Below are positions 34,247-43,783 of a DNA stretch of 64,000 nt, in pieces. The notes under the pieces were generated by a model, which searched no databases, was not told the origin of the DNA, and was given only the letters and a program-made list of their open reading frames with translations. How positions within the stretch are numbered: position 1 is the stretch's first letter; each line of letters opens with the position of its first letter. The DNA comes from Neurospora tetraspora (taxonomy: Eukaryota; Ascomycota; Sordariomycetes; Sordariales; Sordariaceae). Location of the stretch: the NCBI RefSeq assembly GCF_033439725.1, contig NW_026944383.1, positions 3,596,001 to 3,660,000 on the forward strand, in the 5' to 3' direction. The position numbers and the translations under genes are program-made.

Positions 34247-34833
34247 AGTTAGATTCCGGAGGGGGTTGGAAATAGGTGTTGATGCATGGAGAGTGAATGT
34301 GTCATGTACTCTTGCTTGTAGGGTATATGACGATGTTTTGTACAAATGAGCTGGAGTGTTGTGAATATGCAATGACGCTCAAACTTCAAAAAGATCAGAC
34401 ATTCTCGATTATTTTCATACCTGACATTGTATGCGCTCGTTATCTTGAGTTTTTGTCCACTCGGTGTTTGCATAGAGATGCTGTAATCAAACATGTTGGC
34501 CTGCGAGTTTGACACACCGGGGAGCCCTGGCATCGGTTGGCGCATCAAGCATGACACAGCCCGGGCGAGGCCTTTGGAAAAGGATGAACCGCTGTCGCAA
34601 TATGAAACCGTCATCTCAGCATGCTGGAGTATGAAGTGGAACTGACTGACTACCGCATTGGGAGTTGTACTTTGCACATGAAAGTGAAGAATAGTTTGTA
34701 TTTTAGACAGTTGATGCAAATGGAGAGAAATACAACTGCCCCTGCACAACTGAAGGGAATAACTTCAAACAACACTGACGTCAGTAAATCCGCCCGGAAG
34801 AGACCACTGAATCACTCCGGCTTCCACCGGGAC
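34247..34833. other. intergenic region left of the MITE-like element
   Basis: This holds the 3' UTR of the disordered orphan. The last 9 bp (34825-34833, CACCGGGAC) are the left target-site duplication of the neighbouring inverted-repeat element. No gene is seen. Confidence 0.5.
34774..34785. promoter_or_regulatory. palindromic CRE/ATF-type site
   Basis: ACTGACGTCAGT is a perfect 12-bp palindrome containing TGACGTCA, the known binding sequence of ATF/CREB bZIP factors. It lies about 50 bp left of the inverted-repeat element and 850 bp upstream of the Nudix gene. Its use is inferred only from the sequence match. Confidence 0.35.
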
Positions 34834-35450
34834 GAGGCGGGTTAGCGACAGACTACCCCCCTCCCCTATATCTAGACTACTTAACCGCCTTGGGCATGAC
34901 TTTCAGGAAATTGTCTTATCTTATCGATCACTAACATCTCAACACCAAAACAGGGCCAAAGGCCGTTAGCGCACAATCGGTCTTTTTCGAAAATTCCTCC
35001 AAGAAATGGTTGGTCACACTCATGGTCAGGGCAATGCACCTTCACTAAATGCACTCCCTTCCCTCAAAACTACGAGCAGAGGCTCAGGGAAGGAATTTGG
35101 CAGTGTGCATTGCTATCACTTGGAAGAGGCTCGTTATTCCAATCGGACGGGAGTGTATTTCCAATTGCGAAAGGCAAACCATCTTTCAATGTATTGTCAT
35201 TACACGAGGTGTAGGTGTTCGCCAGGGGTCAGTATCAGGCCTTGAAGCTAGAGTGTTCTGCTCTCTTCCGTGCACGGGAAGAGGGCGCTGTAGTCGCTAT
35301 AGAATTGGCACTCCCGTCGTTTGAGGCACTACAAAGGTGCAGCCTTCATTGCTATTTTTTGTGCAGCGAAAAAATACGATAAGGTTATACCCAAAGCGGT
35401 TAAGTAGTCTAGATATAGGGGAGGGGGGTAGTCTGTCTCTAGCCCGCCTC
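34834..35450. mobile_element. 617-bp MITE with 61-bp terminal inverted repeats
   Basis: The ends are inverted repeats: 34834-34894 and the reverse complement of 35390-35450 match at 58 of 61 positions, starting GAGGCGGG and including CTATATCTAGACTACTTAACCG. Both sides carry the direct repeat CACCGGGAC (34825-34833 and 35451-35459), a 9-bp target-site duplication. No transposase frame lies inside. Long terminal repeats with a 9-bp duplication suggest a Mutator-like parent, though 8-bp hAT-like chemistry cannot be ruled out. The insertion sits just upstream of the Nudix gene. Confidence 0.88.
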
Positions 35451-35632
35451 CACCGGGACCGCTCCTCCTTCCCCGCTATTTCCCCGCATAACATCTCCAA
35501 AAGGTAGAGGTACCTCTACGTAGACCGTGTATGGTGACTTGTTCAGCTACTTCGACGGAGAGGAGTCCCAGTCCCAGTTCTCCCACCCCCTTCTTTTGCG
35601 CCCAACCTCCGTCCAAACAGCCGGTTGACACC

Positions 35633-37258
35633 ATGAGCGCTTCGATCGAAGTGGGCGCACACACCACCAGCGACGTCCCTCAAGACAGCGAAGAGTTCCA
35701 GACCATTGTTCAGAGTATCGGGGGCGCACAGGATCCCGAAATCCTCTTTCCATCGTCAACGAGATCCGCTGAACTGCCAACGGACGAACAAGGGGAGAAT
35801 ACTACTACAACTGTAGAAGACGGGGAGAGCGCAAAGGACGAAGAGGAGAAGGGTATCGACGACGAGGCTTCCTATTATTGGGATGCTTCGACCATGGCAC
35901 CGCTTAGTTCAGCCTCAGCGGTTAGTACCTATACCTTATTCTTGGCTCCGTGCCGGTTATGTGCTCCCGTGGAAGACCGCTTGGCTCCGGCGCCGGGTGT
36001 CCGGTTTCGCACTCCGGCTCCGGCCCGGGCTGCATGTCGCCCTGATGTAACAGTCGGGTCGGTCCCTTGCATGACTTGCGAGGCTACATAAACTATTACT
36101 ATGTTACAACGACGTTTAAGTCATGTCACCTAACACAATTCTACCTTGCAGGCCGCCATTGCCCGGTTAAGAGCCTTTAAGCCCCCTCCCTTCCCGCTAT
36201 GGGACCGCCTACCACCCAGTCGCCGCGCCGCGGTGCTGTTGCTCTTGTTCGCAGACAAGCGCGGTGATCTCCGTGTGGTCATCACTATGCGCGCCGCGAG
36301 CATGCGCAGCTTCTCTGGACATGCCGCGCTACCCGGCGGGAAGGCCGATAGTGTAGAGGAAACGCCATGTATGAAGTGCCACCACGTCCATCATATGAAC
36401 TAGTGACGAGACAAAGAGACGACTAACCTCAGACTGTTTCATACAGATCAAATTGCCCGCCGCGAAGCCTGGGAAGAAATCGGCCTCCCCATGGACGACA
36501 ACAAGCTCCCTTCGCCCTTCCGCATCGAACACCTCTGCGACCTACCCATGAACCTCGCGCGCACCGAGCTAGTCGTCCGTCCCTGCGTTGCCTTTATGCA
36601 CGCCGACCGCGGGAAAAAGTCACCATCACCAACAACCGATGGCGACAAGGACGCGCCAACAGCGGACGAATCTCTGATCCCCCGTCTAAACGCCAAGGAG
36701 GTCGCCGCCGTCTTCTCCGCGCCCTTCCACAATTTTTTGCGAGCCAATGATGAGGTTCACAAAAGCGACGACGGATCCCAAGAAACGCCGCCGCCAGGCA
36801 AGTGGTACGAGGGCAGCTGGACGAACTGGCACGAGGAGCAGTGGCGGATGCACTTCTTTTACGTGCCCGTCAACAACCAGCGGGTGGCCAAACCGGGGTC
36901 GCGAAAGCAGTTAAAGGCTGAAGAAAAGGCGTCCAACAAAAGCGTAATCAACCCGGAAGACGACGAGGACCTGCCGCCGCCGACAGCGGCGCTTGCGCGC
37001 GGGGATGAGGAGGAAAGCGAGCGGTATAAGGTGTGGGGTATGACGGCGAGGATACTGGTGGATGCGGCGACGGTGGCCTATGGGGAGGAGCCCGAGTTCG
37101 AGCATAACAGCCATTTTGGAGACGAGAGGATGATTATGGGATTGGATAAGTTGGGTCTGTTGGGGGAGAAGAAGAAGAAGGGGAGTGTGTTTACGCAGGA
37201 GGATCTGAAGAGGGCGAGTGAGGCGGCGAAGAAGGCTAGCGAGGCGTCGAAGATGTAG
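35633..37258 (+). CDS. pcd1: Nudix CoA diphosphatase, probably peroxisomal (Pcd1-like)
   Basis: Pcd1-type Nudix enzymes cleave CoA and oxidised CoA to phosphopantetheine and 3',5'-ADP in peroxisomes. Three exons, 35633-35920, 36152-36368 and 36447-37258, encode 438 residues. Exon 2 starts the conserved domain with AAIARLRAF...LWDRLPPSRRAAVLLLLF and carries RSFSGHAALPGGKADS. The second splice completes the Nudix helix as ETPYQIARREAWEEIGLP, with the acidic metal-binding residues present. The first exon (96 residues) is acidic and low-complexity. The protein ends SKM, a recognised variant of the type-1 peroxisomal targeting signal. The donor of intron 1 (GTTAGT) is slightly off consensus, so that border is the least certain. 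The upstream region includes a MITE that ends 183 bp before the start. Confidence 0.9.
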
Positions 37259-37695
37259 ATAGAGGACCGGACCTAATGACTTGATGGGGGAAGCAAGGAG
37301 TTGGAATAGACCGTTTGTTATTCATTCATAAGCACGAATCGTGCTCAAAAACTAATATTACACCATTAAGCGCCAGTGGTTTAGTGGTAAAATCCATCGT
37401 TTTTAACATTGTTTCAACGTCACATACGCCCATTCGTCTCTCATGATATGGTGTAACTGACAACAAGCTTTATCCCCTGGATATTCCGCGCGTTCCAGCT
37501 CGTATCAACCGTCCGACTCAAAATTGTATCTAGTGACGTCCAGCAATACTCCAGTTGCACTTCTCGAACGCCTCTAGCCATTCTGCTCCCCGGCCGCTAT
37601 GCAATACCGCTACAGCACCTCACGATCTTCGACCCATATGGGTTTTTCCACTATGCCTGAGCATATCGCGCCCACGAACACGTCCGTGACACCTC
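37259..37695. other. convergent intergenic region with tRNA fragment
   Basis: This gap between the Nudix gene and the copper-transporter stop holds both 3' UTRs and the tRNA-Gly fragment at 37370-37401. Nothing else is recognised. Confidence 0.5.
37370..37401 (+). pseudogene. tRNA-Gly 5' half relic
   Basis: These 32 bases read like the 5' half of a fungal tRNA-Gly: acceptor strand GCGCCAG, D-arm with A box TGGTTTAGTGG and anticodon 5' stem ATCCATCGTT. The match stops at the anticodon loop and continues into TTTTAACATT; no T-arm or 3' acceptor strand follows within 150 bp. It is therefore a truncated copy, not a working gene. An insertion that split a former tRNA gene, or capture of a tRNA half, would both give this. 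Confidence 0.6.
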
Positions 37696-38655
37696 CTAAT
37701 GGCAAGCAGTATCCTTGGTAGCAGTAGTACGGGAACCGAAGATGAAGTATCCCAGCGCAGCTCCCAAAGAGCAAGCCAACATGACCCAGCCGTTGTATGT
37801 CATGAAGATGAGCCTTTTGCATGTGGTGGTCAGAACAGAGAACTTTTACATGTGAAATTCAGAAACAGAGGGAGAAAGTCCCGAGGCCGGTATGGAGGGA
37901 GAAGAGAGCTTACATGATCATAAAGGCATAAAAGTTCTGGATTCCATACAGAACCGACTTGATGGCGTGGGCCCGCTTGGTGACTTCAGCCGCATGTTGC
38001 CCTAAGAACCACGGCGTGGTAGTCTCAGCAAGACGTTCTTCTTCTTCATGTTGTGGTTCAACGTCCTCATCATCGCGATACTGGTCTCGAGAGTCTCCAA
38101 GACAGATAGATGGTCATCTTAGCGATACGATACGATATGCAATGTATGACGACACATACTCAGAGAACAAAATAGATGTGGTATAGGCATTCTGGGTTTG
38201 GTACATAATTGCGGTGTGATTTTTCCTCTTCTTTTTCTTTCATTCTTTCTTTCAGATGTTTGAGATAGCGATGGTCAAGGAGAACCGAACCGAGTTCAAA
38301 GGGAACGCAAATCAAGAAAGGAAGTGAGAATCAACAACTTACGAGGCGCAGTTTCCACCCTCTTGTTAGTCCAAGCCTCATACTGCCTGATACCCTCGCG
38401 AAGCGCCTCGTACCCAGCCGCGAGGGCGACGATGGCGAGAAGGGAGACCACGAGGGTGAAGGTCGAGTCGATGCGCCACTGGCGAAAGACGATGCAGAGG
38501 TTCTCCGTGTTCCAGGTAAACAGCATGTTCATGCTACACCTCGGCGGTCCTCCGCCCATCCCAGGATGGCCCGAGTGCATGTCACCGGCGGCGCTCATGT
38601 CGCCGTGGCCGGAGTGGTCCATGTGGGCGCTGTGGTCGTGGCCGGAGTGATCCAT
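37696..38655 (-). CDS. Ctr-family high-affinity copper transporter
   Basis: Ctr proteins are trimeric channels that import Cu(I), at the plasma membrane or vacuole. Three exons, 38655-38343, 38094-37914 and 37813-37696, give 203 residues. The N-terminus is a Met/His-rich copper-binding tail (MDHSGHDHSAHMDHSGHGDM), then CSMNMLFTW. TM1 is about STFTLVVSLLAIVALAAGY. The acidic cytosolic loop (DDEDVEPQHEEEERL) comes from exon 2. The last splice completes TM2 with the MxxxM selectivity motif (MLIFM), and TM3 has the GxxxG packing motif (GAALG). The C-terminus ends CH, as in other Ctr proteins. An in-frame alternative acceptor 9 nt downstream at intron 1 is equally possible. The gene is divergent from the bna1 gene. 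Confidence 0.93.
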
Positions 38656-39490
38656 GATCGGTTGGTTGCTGCTTGTTGAGATGAGATGTCGTTGTTTCGG
38701 TTATGGGAGGGATGAGAAAGGGATGATAGAGCTGAGATGGCGAGATCGTCGATCGGGGATTTCGACTTATAAGGTAGACAGGTGGTTGTAAGTGAGAGCG
38801 TTTCGTGTCCTGTCAGATGAAAGTGTTTGGTGGAACCTCAAGGCTGGCGGGAGTTTCCCATGTTCAGGTACCCTGACGAGACACGAAGCACCTGAAAATG
38901 CGCCTGTCAGAACGCCATTTTAACAACCCTGCAGCCAGAAGGAATATCGCAAACTCGCTGCCAATAAGCTAGTTTGAGCAAGATAAACAGGGGTGTGGCA
39001 TCCGAACAAAACACTCGGGGAAAACAGAGTCGTCTCGAATTCGTTCGGCAGGCCCCGACATCCCGTCTGACAGCGGGCATCATCTGGCGGGGTATTGAAC
39101 GGACAGGTGGGGTACTGTTTGGAAACCCACGCCCGGGGCCGGGATGAAGGTGGTTTCCAGCGGCTTCATGTTCATCGAACTCCATTATCTGCGTAGGATA
39201 CACATCTGGATTTATACTTCTCAGTGTTATACAAGCCCCCTTTTCCAGTCAACGTTGAAAATTCGAGTACATTTAGAAGGCATGTGTTTTTCCGGCCCCT
39301 GTATCTATCTTCTTAGGTCGTCAAAAGTGCTGGTTAAGCTGACAAAGCAGTCAGCTGTTCACGCTCTTGAATCATCCCATCGTCAGCGTCATAGCTGGAA
39401 GAATCTTGGAGGTTGATTTGGGAGAGAAAAGAAAAACATCACAAATAAGAATAGGTCACAGTGACCACAAACACCTATCAAGCCATAAAC
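38656..39490. promoter_or_regulatory. bidirectional promoter region copper transporter / bna1
   Basis: These 835 bp separate two divergent start codons. On the minus strand a TTATAAG word near 38766 could serve as TATA box for the copper transporter. Candidate copper-response words resembling GAGCAAA occur only with mismatches (near 38977), so I claim none. Confidence 0.5.
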
Positions 39491-40162
39491 ATGCTTTCCG
39501 CACCTGTAAACCTGCCGAAATGGTATGTATCACCATCAGCCACATGTAACCCCTCAGCGTATCAGCTTGCGCTCACAGCTTACACAGGCTCGAAGAAAAC
39601 TCTCACCTTTTGAAGCCCCCCATCAACAACTACTGCGTTTACAATGAGGACTTTACCGTCATGGTTAGTAGCATCATCTCAATTCCAACCAGTTTGATTC
39701 CATGACCGTGATTAACAACCCCCGCAGATCGTCGGCGGCCCCAACGCGCGCACCGATTATCACATCAACCAAACCCCCGAATGGTTCTATCAGTACAAGG
39801 GCGCCATGATGCTCAAGGTGGTCGACGACGGAAACTTCAGGGACATCATCATCCGCGAGGGCGAGATGTTCCTTCTGCCGGGCAACACCCCGCACAACCC
39901 GGTGCGGTTCGCCGACACGGTCGGTATCGTGCTGGAACAGAAGCGTCCCGCGGACGCCATCGACCGCATGAGGTGGTACTGCCAGAACTGCAAGGAGATC
40001 GTCCACGAGGCGAGCTTCCACTGCACCGATCTGGGAACGCAGATCAAGGCGGCTGTCGAGGCTTTTAAGAGTGATGAGCAGCTGAGGACTTGTAAGAAGT
40101 GTGGCGAGCTGGCGGATTGGTGCCCCAAGCCTGGATCGATCCAGAATCCGAATGAGGAGTAA
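39491..40162 (+). CDS. bna1: 3-hydroxyanthranilate 3,4-dioxygenase (kynurenine pathway)
   Basis: This Fe(II) dioxygenase opens the ring of 3-hydroxyanthranilate to 2-amino-3-carboxymuconate semialdehyde, which cyclises to quinolinate for de novo NAD synthesis. Three exons, 39491-39522, 39588-39663 and 39728-40162, encode 180 residues, the normal size for fungal enzymes. The cupin metal ligands are visible: His48 and Glu54 ([13 protein letters not shown]) and His92 ([12 protein letters not shown]). A second, rubredoxin-like metal site near the C-terminus is formed by Cys121, Cys124, Cys158 and Cys161 (CQNC, CKKC), present in fungal and bacterial forms. The first two exons were assigned by homology to the expected start [15 protein letters not shown]. 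It converges on the FAH-family gene with only 156 bp between the stops. Confidence 0.95.
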
Positions 40163-40318
40163 ATGGAAGGGTCTGTATAATGGCTTAGAAGTTCTGCGTG
40201 GTGAAACGGATGGCCTTATCAAATGTCCGCGCTGCGAGCGTATATAAAATAGAATGTATGTATATCGAACTACACGAGGGTATTTGAGGATAGGCTATCA
40301 TTCATGTTTGTGCGGTGT

Positions 40319-41157
40319 TTACGTCTCGGCATACTCATACGAGCGGGTAGACTCCTCCACCGCAATCTCGATCTTGGCCTCCTCAAGCTCCTTGCCATCC
40401 ACACGGATACCGGCGCGCATGACATCACCGGGAACAACTGGGCCAACACCCTTGGGAGTGCCGGTCAGGACGATGTCACCGGCCTCGAGAGTCATAACCT
40501 TGGAGATGTCGCTGAGGATGCGGGGAATCTGGAAGAGCATCAGGTTGGTGGAGTCGTTCTGGCGAACCTCGTCGTTGACCTTGAGGTAGAGCTCGATGTT
40601 GTGGGGGTCCTGGATACGGGACTTCTCAATGAGCTTGCTCATGGGCAGGAAGGTGTCGAATCCCTTGGCAATGTCCCAGGGGAGGCCCTTCTTCTTGGCC
40701 TCGTTCTGGACGTTGCGTGCCGTCATGTCGATGCTGAGGGCATAGCCTAAGAAGCAAAAATTAGTACCGTGACTATGGAGCATTTGAGTTTGGAAACTCA
40801 CTCTCAATGGCATCCAGAGCTCCCTTCAAGTCCGAGGCATCATGGTCTCTGACACGCTTGCCGAGGATAAGAGCAAGCTCAACCTCGTAGTGCATATCTA
40901 CACCACGAGGCCGGATGACAGGTCCCTCTCCGGGGAGGATGATGGACGAAGGAGGCTTGAGGAAGAAGAAAGGTTGCTTGGGCTTTGCGCTGTTCAGCTC
41001 CGCGATGTGGTCCCTGTTGACCGAGTCAGTATATGTTCAGATGCGTTTATGGGGTACTTGTGCACACATACGCATAGTTGCGGCCAATGCAGACGACCTT
41101 GGTGGCTTTCTTGAGCGAGGCCATGGTGGTCAATCCTCTCCTGAATGTGAGACTCAT
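40319..41157 (-). CDS. mitochondrial FAH-family acylpyruvase/oxaloacetate decarboxylase (FAHD1-like)
   Basis: FAHD1-type enzymes hydrolyse acylpyruvates and decarboxylate oxaloacetate, usually in mitochondria. Three exons, 41157-41072, 41013-40802 and 40746-40319, give 241 residues. The ATG at 41157 adds MSLTFRRGLTT before the second Met (41124); this short basic, Ser/Thr-rich leader fits a mitochondrial presequence. Conserved features follow in order: KVVCIGRNYADHIAEL, FFFLKPPSSII, MHYEVELALILGK (metal-binding Glu residues), YALSIDMTARN, KGFDTFLPMS and the C-terminal GDIVLTGTPKGVGPV. The genes nearby do not form an evident pathway with it. A 624-bp inverted-repeat element ends about 350 bp upstream of the start. 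Confidence 0.93.
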
Positions 41158-41505
41158 GTTTGCGACTGGTTTTTGGCTGATTTTATAGAGCTGTATGAGA
41201 TTTAGGCTTTGCTTATTCAGGTTTTCGGGGGTTTTATATTGCGTCCTGAATTCAGGCAGTTTGCGGCCATCTTGACTGTGACTCTCTGGAAAAGATGTCC
41301 CGTACACAACCGATCAACCTGCTTCTTGTCCTGCTATTGGCTGGAACTCACCTCTTCGTTCTAGACGCTGACAGCTAATGGTCAATTTAGTTTCAAACTT
41401 GCGTAACGCCGAGAGGGTTCGGGATACGTACGACGGGTTTATCGAGACGAGCACGACAACCGCTGAGACGAAATGTTAGTGCACTGGACAGCTCTTGCTA
41501 CGGTA
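41158..41505. promoter_or_regulatory. promoter region of the FAHD1-like gene
   Basis: These 348 bp lie between the start of the FAHD1-like gene (-) and the left end of the inverted-repeat element. A CTATTGG word near 41334 is a reverse CCAAT box. The final TA (41504-41505) is the left target duplication of the element. Confidence 0.45.
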
Positions 41506-42129
41506 CTTGGGGGGTTCTGGGCGCCAAGCTTTCTTTCCCCCCTACTCGTTAAGTAGGGGGTAGCGAAAATCCGGGACAGGTTTTTATTTTGGGACATCTG
41601 AACTGGCGCCAAAAGACCAAGAAACTTGTTAGTGCAGCATCGATCGCGAACCATTTCAACCACCACCATTTTCTAAAAATCTGGAAAAAATTGGGAAGAA
41701 TGAGAAGGTTCTAATAGAGGTGTTCCTAAAGTTGCATTAATTTTGGTCGGGTCGTTGTTGAGGAATCCCTAAGTCGTACACCTCTTTGTCGTTGAAGTGT
41801 GCTTTAGCTCGGCGGTTTCGCGACACCAAAAATGACGGTGTTTGGTGTCGATGCAAAGTCCAGAAGCTACTGTTCGTCTAGTCTAGAAGATGATTTTTTG
41901 CAACTTTGAGGGAGCCTTTCTTATACCCCTTCCTTGCTTCCCGATTTTTGCTAGAATTTTAGAAAAATGGTGGATGTGGTTGTCATTGTTGTATCCTGCC
42001 TACTAACACTTTTCGATGGTGTACGCTAACATTTCAGATGTCCCAAAATAAAAACCTGTCCCGGATTTTCGCTACCCCCTACTTAACGAGTAGGGGGGAA
42101 AGAAAGCTTGGCGCCCAGAACCCCCCAAG
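41506..42129. mobile_element. 624-bp MITE with identical 97-bp terminal inverted repeats, TA target
   Basis: 41506-41602 and the reverse complement of 42033-42129 are identical over 97 bp, starting CTTGGGGGGTTCTGGGCGCC. Each end is flanked by TA (41504-41505 and 42130-42131), the target of Tc1/mariner/pogo transposases. Each terminal repeat also holds an inner hairpin (CCCCCTACT...AAGTAGGGGG). The 430-bp centre has no transposase frame, so the element is non-autonomous. Perfect ends with no RIP-type changes suggest recent movement, or that it is too short to be recognised by RIP. Confidence 0.93.
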
Positions 42130-43043
42130 TAGCTTTGAACAGAAGCCAAGCAATCGTCTTGGCAGTAATCGGAAGGTGGAGGATCGTGAATGCGGAGTCG
42201 CCGGCTGCCGGCTCGCACAAGGATCTCGGCCCCGAACACGGAGGACATGCATCGTTCAAACATAGCTGTTTATCATTGGGTTTCCTAAACCATTATTCTG
42301 AGTGGAACTGTAAGGGCGGGAAGTGGGGACCGCTACTGTAGTGTGGGGAAGGTTAAATCGGTGGTTTAGCGGAGATGCCCCGAATGCCCTGCTGGCAGTC
42401 CCACGCGACAACCCCAACCGCATCCTAGCACCACCATGGGATTTCTCCAGCAAAGGAAGAGACGTCCCTCCCCGTCATCCCTTTGAGCCTCTAAGTTGCA
42501 AACCGGCAGTCCATTCCTCCGCCGCTTTCTCCTCACCACTCATTCCAAGGTCGTACCTTTCAGAACATTTGCGCGCTCGCACCCCGCCACCACACACCAT
42601 CTGCGCTCACTGGATTCCGTCCATCCGTTCGGTCAGACGGTCTGCAACCAGGCTGGTGACAAAGCGGAAACAGCTCAAACAATTGGGCGGTGGGTTACCA
42701 GTATGACGTGAACTTTAAGACGGCTTTCATATTACAAACACTCCCGCTCATCTGCGACCACTTTAGGTCACCCGGCTGCTTCCTCTTCGTCTCCTTCCTG
42801 GATTTCCCGATCTTCTGCCGCCTTTACCTGCAACAAAAGAAAGACACCTGCACACCCGACAACTTGTCCAGATTCATACATACATTCCTGACCCTACGTG
42901 ATCCATTCGTCCCGAAAGCGACCAAAACTCCCAGGTGTCGATATCTCGGAGGCAAACCCTCTTCTACGACCCATAACACATCCATTATATGATCGCGAAA
43001 CGACGGCATCTGTTAAACAAATTCAAGGACTGCAGACGAGACA
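42130..43043. other. intergenic region
   Basis: This 0.9-kb gap precedes the small coiled-coil protein gene. It is C/T-rich with many ACCC and CCTTC words, like a fungal 5' region. A 100-codon frame at 42690-42992 has no recognisable content. No gene is supported. Confidence 0.45.
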
Positions 43044-43783
43044 ATGGAGAGTATTCAACTTGCCCAGATGCTGGCCGATCTTAGCGATCTAAATGCGGCT
43101 GTATGTATTCTCTCCCTTCCCCACACAACCTGACGTCCAAGTTCCCATGTCAGCGTCGCGCGCATAGCACTGCTTTGGGATCCGCTCATGATGGATCATT
43201 ATTCACTGACACTCTCGCCACAGCAAGAATCACAGGCCGCACTCGCGGTCGTCAACGCAAACAAGAGCGCCAGCCAGCCCGCTGCGGAACCGTCCCATCA
43301 GTCTCTGAAGCCATCAACCGAACAACCTCCCATCCGCCCTAATCAACTCCACCATCAACGTGTCGCTTCCGCAACCTCCCTACTCTCTAGGGCGGCCTCA
43401 CCCGCCAGATATGACAAATACGGCCGTCCCCTTGCGACGCCCCCCATGACCCGTACGAACTCGAACCATGGGTCCATTCCCGGCACTCCACGAAGAGACT
43501 CTGAGGTCAGATTTCATGTCCGATGTGTGGTTCCATAGGAGGACTGGGTACTAACAGCTTCACGAAACTACAGCCCGAAGACGACATTGACCGAGCGCAT
43601 TCCCTGATGGCATTATACGAGATTCGTACGAAGCTGAAGCAGCAAGACACCACAAGCATTGACAAGCTCAGAGACAAGATAGCCGCATTGCAATCCCGCT
43701 ACCAAACGGAGAAGAAGGATGGCGCAGATGCCAAAATAAGTCGTTTCATCTATCCCAAGACCCAATCACCGGCATCTTCGTGA
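43044..43783 (+). CDS. small fungal protein with C-terminal coiled coil, function unknown
   Basis: Three exons, 43044-43100, 43224-43505 and 43574-43783, join in frame to give 182 residues. I do not recognise the family. The N-terminus MESIQLAQMLADLSDLNAA plus QESQAALAVVNANK from exon 2 predicts a helix. Residues 40-110 are Ser/Pro-rich with RYDKYGRPLATPPMTRTNS. Exon 3 encodes a charged helix, AHSLMALYEIRTKLKQQDTT followed by IDKLRDKIAALQSRYQ, which looks like a coiled coil. Intron 2 uses a weak donor (GTCAGA); the matching phase, CTACAG acceptor and change of sequence character support it. The end of the gene is uncertain because the last 17 residues look less coding-like. Confidence 0.7.

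Noticed and set aside
41439-42265. Two near-identical small proteins on opposite strands
   Set aside because: They are translations of the two inverted terminal repeats of the MITE, not genes.
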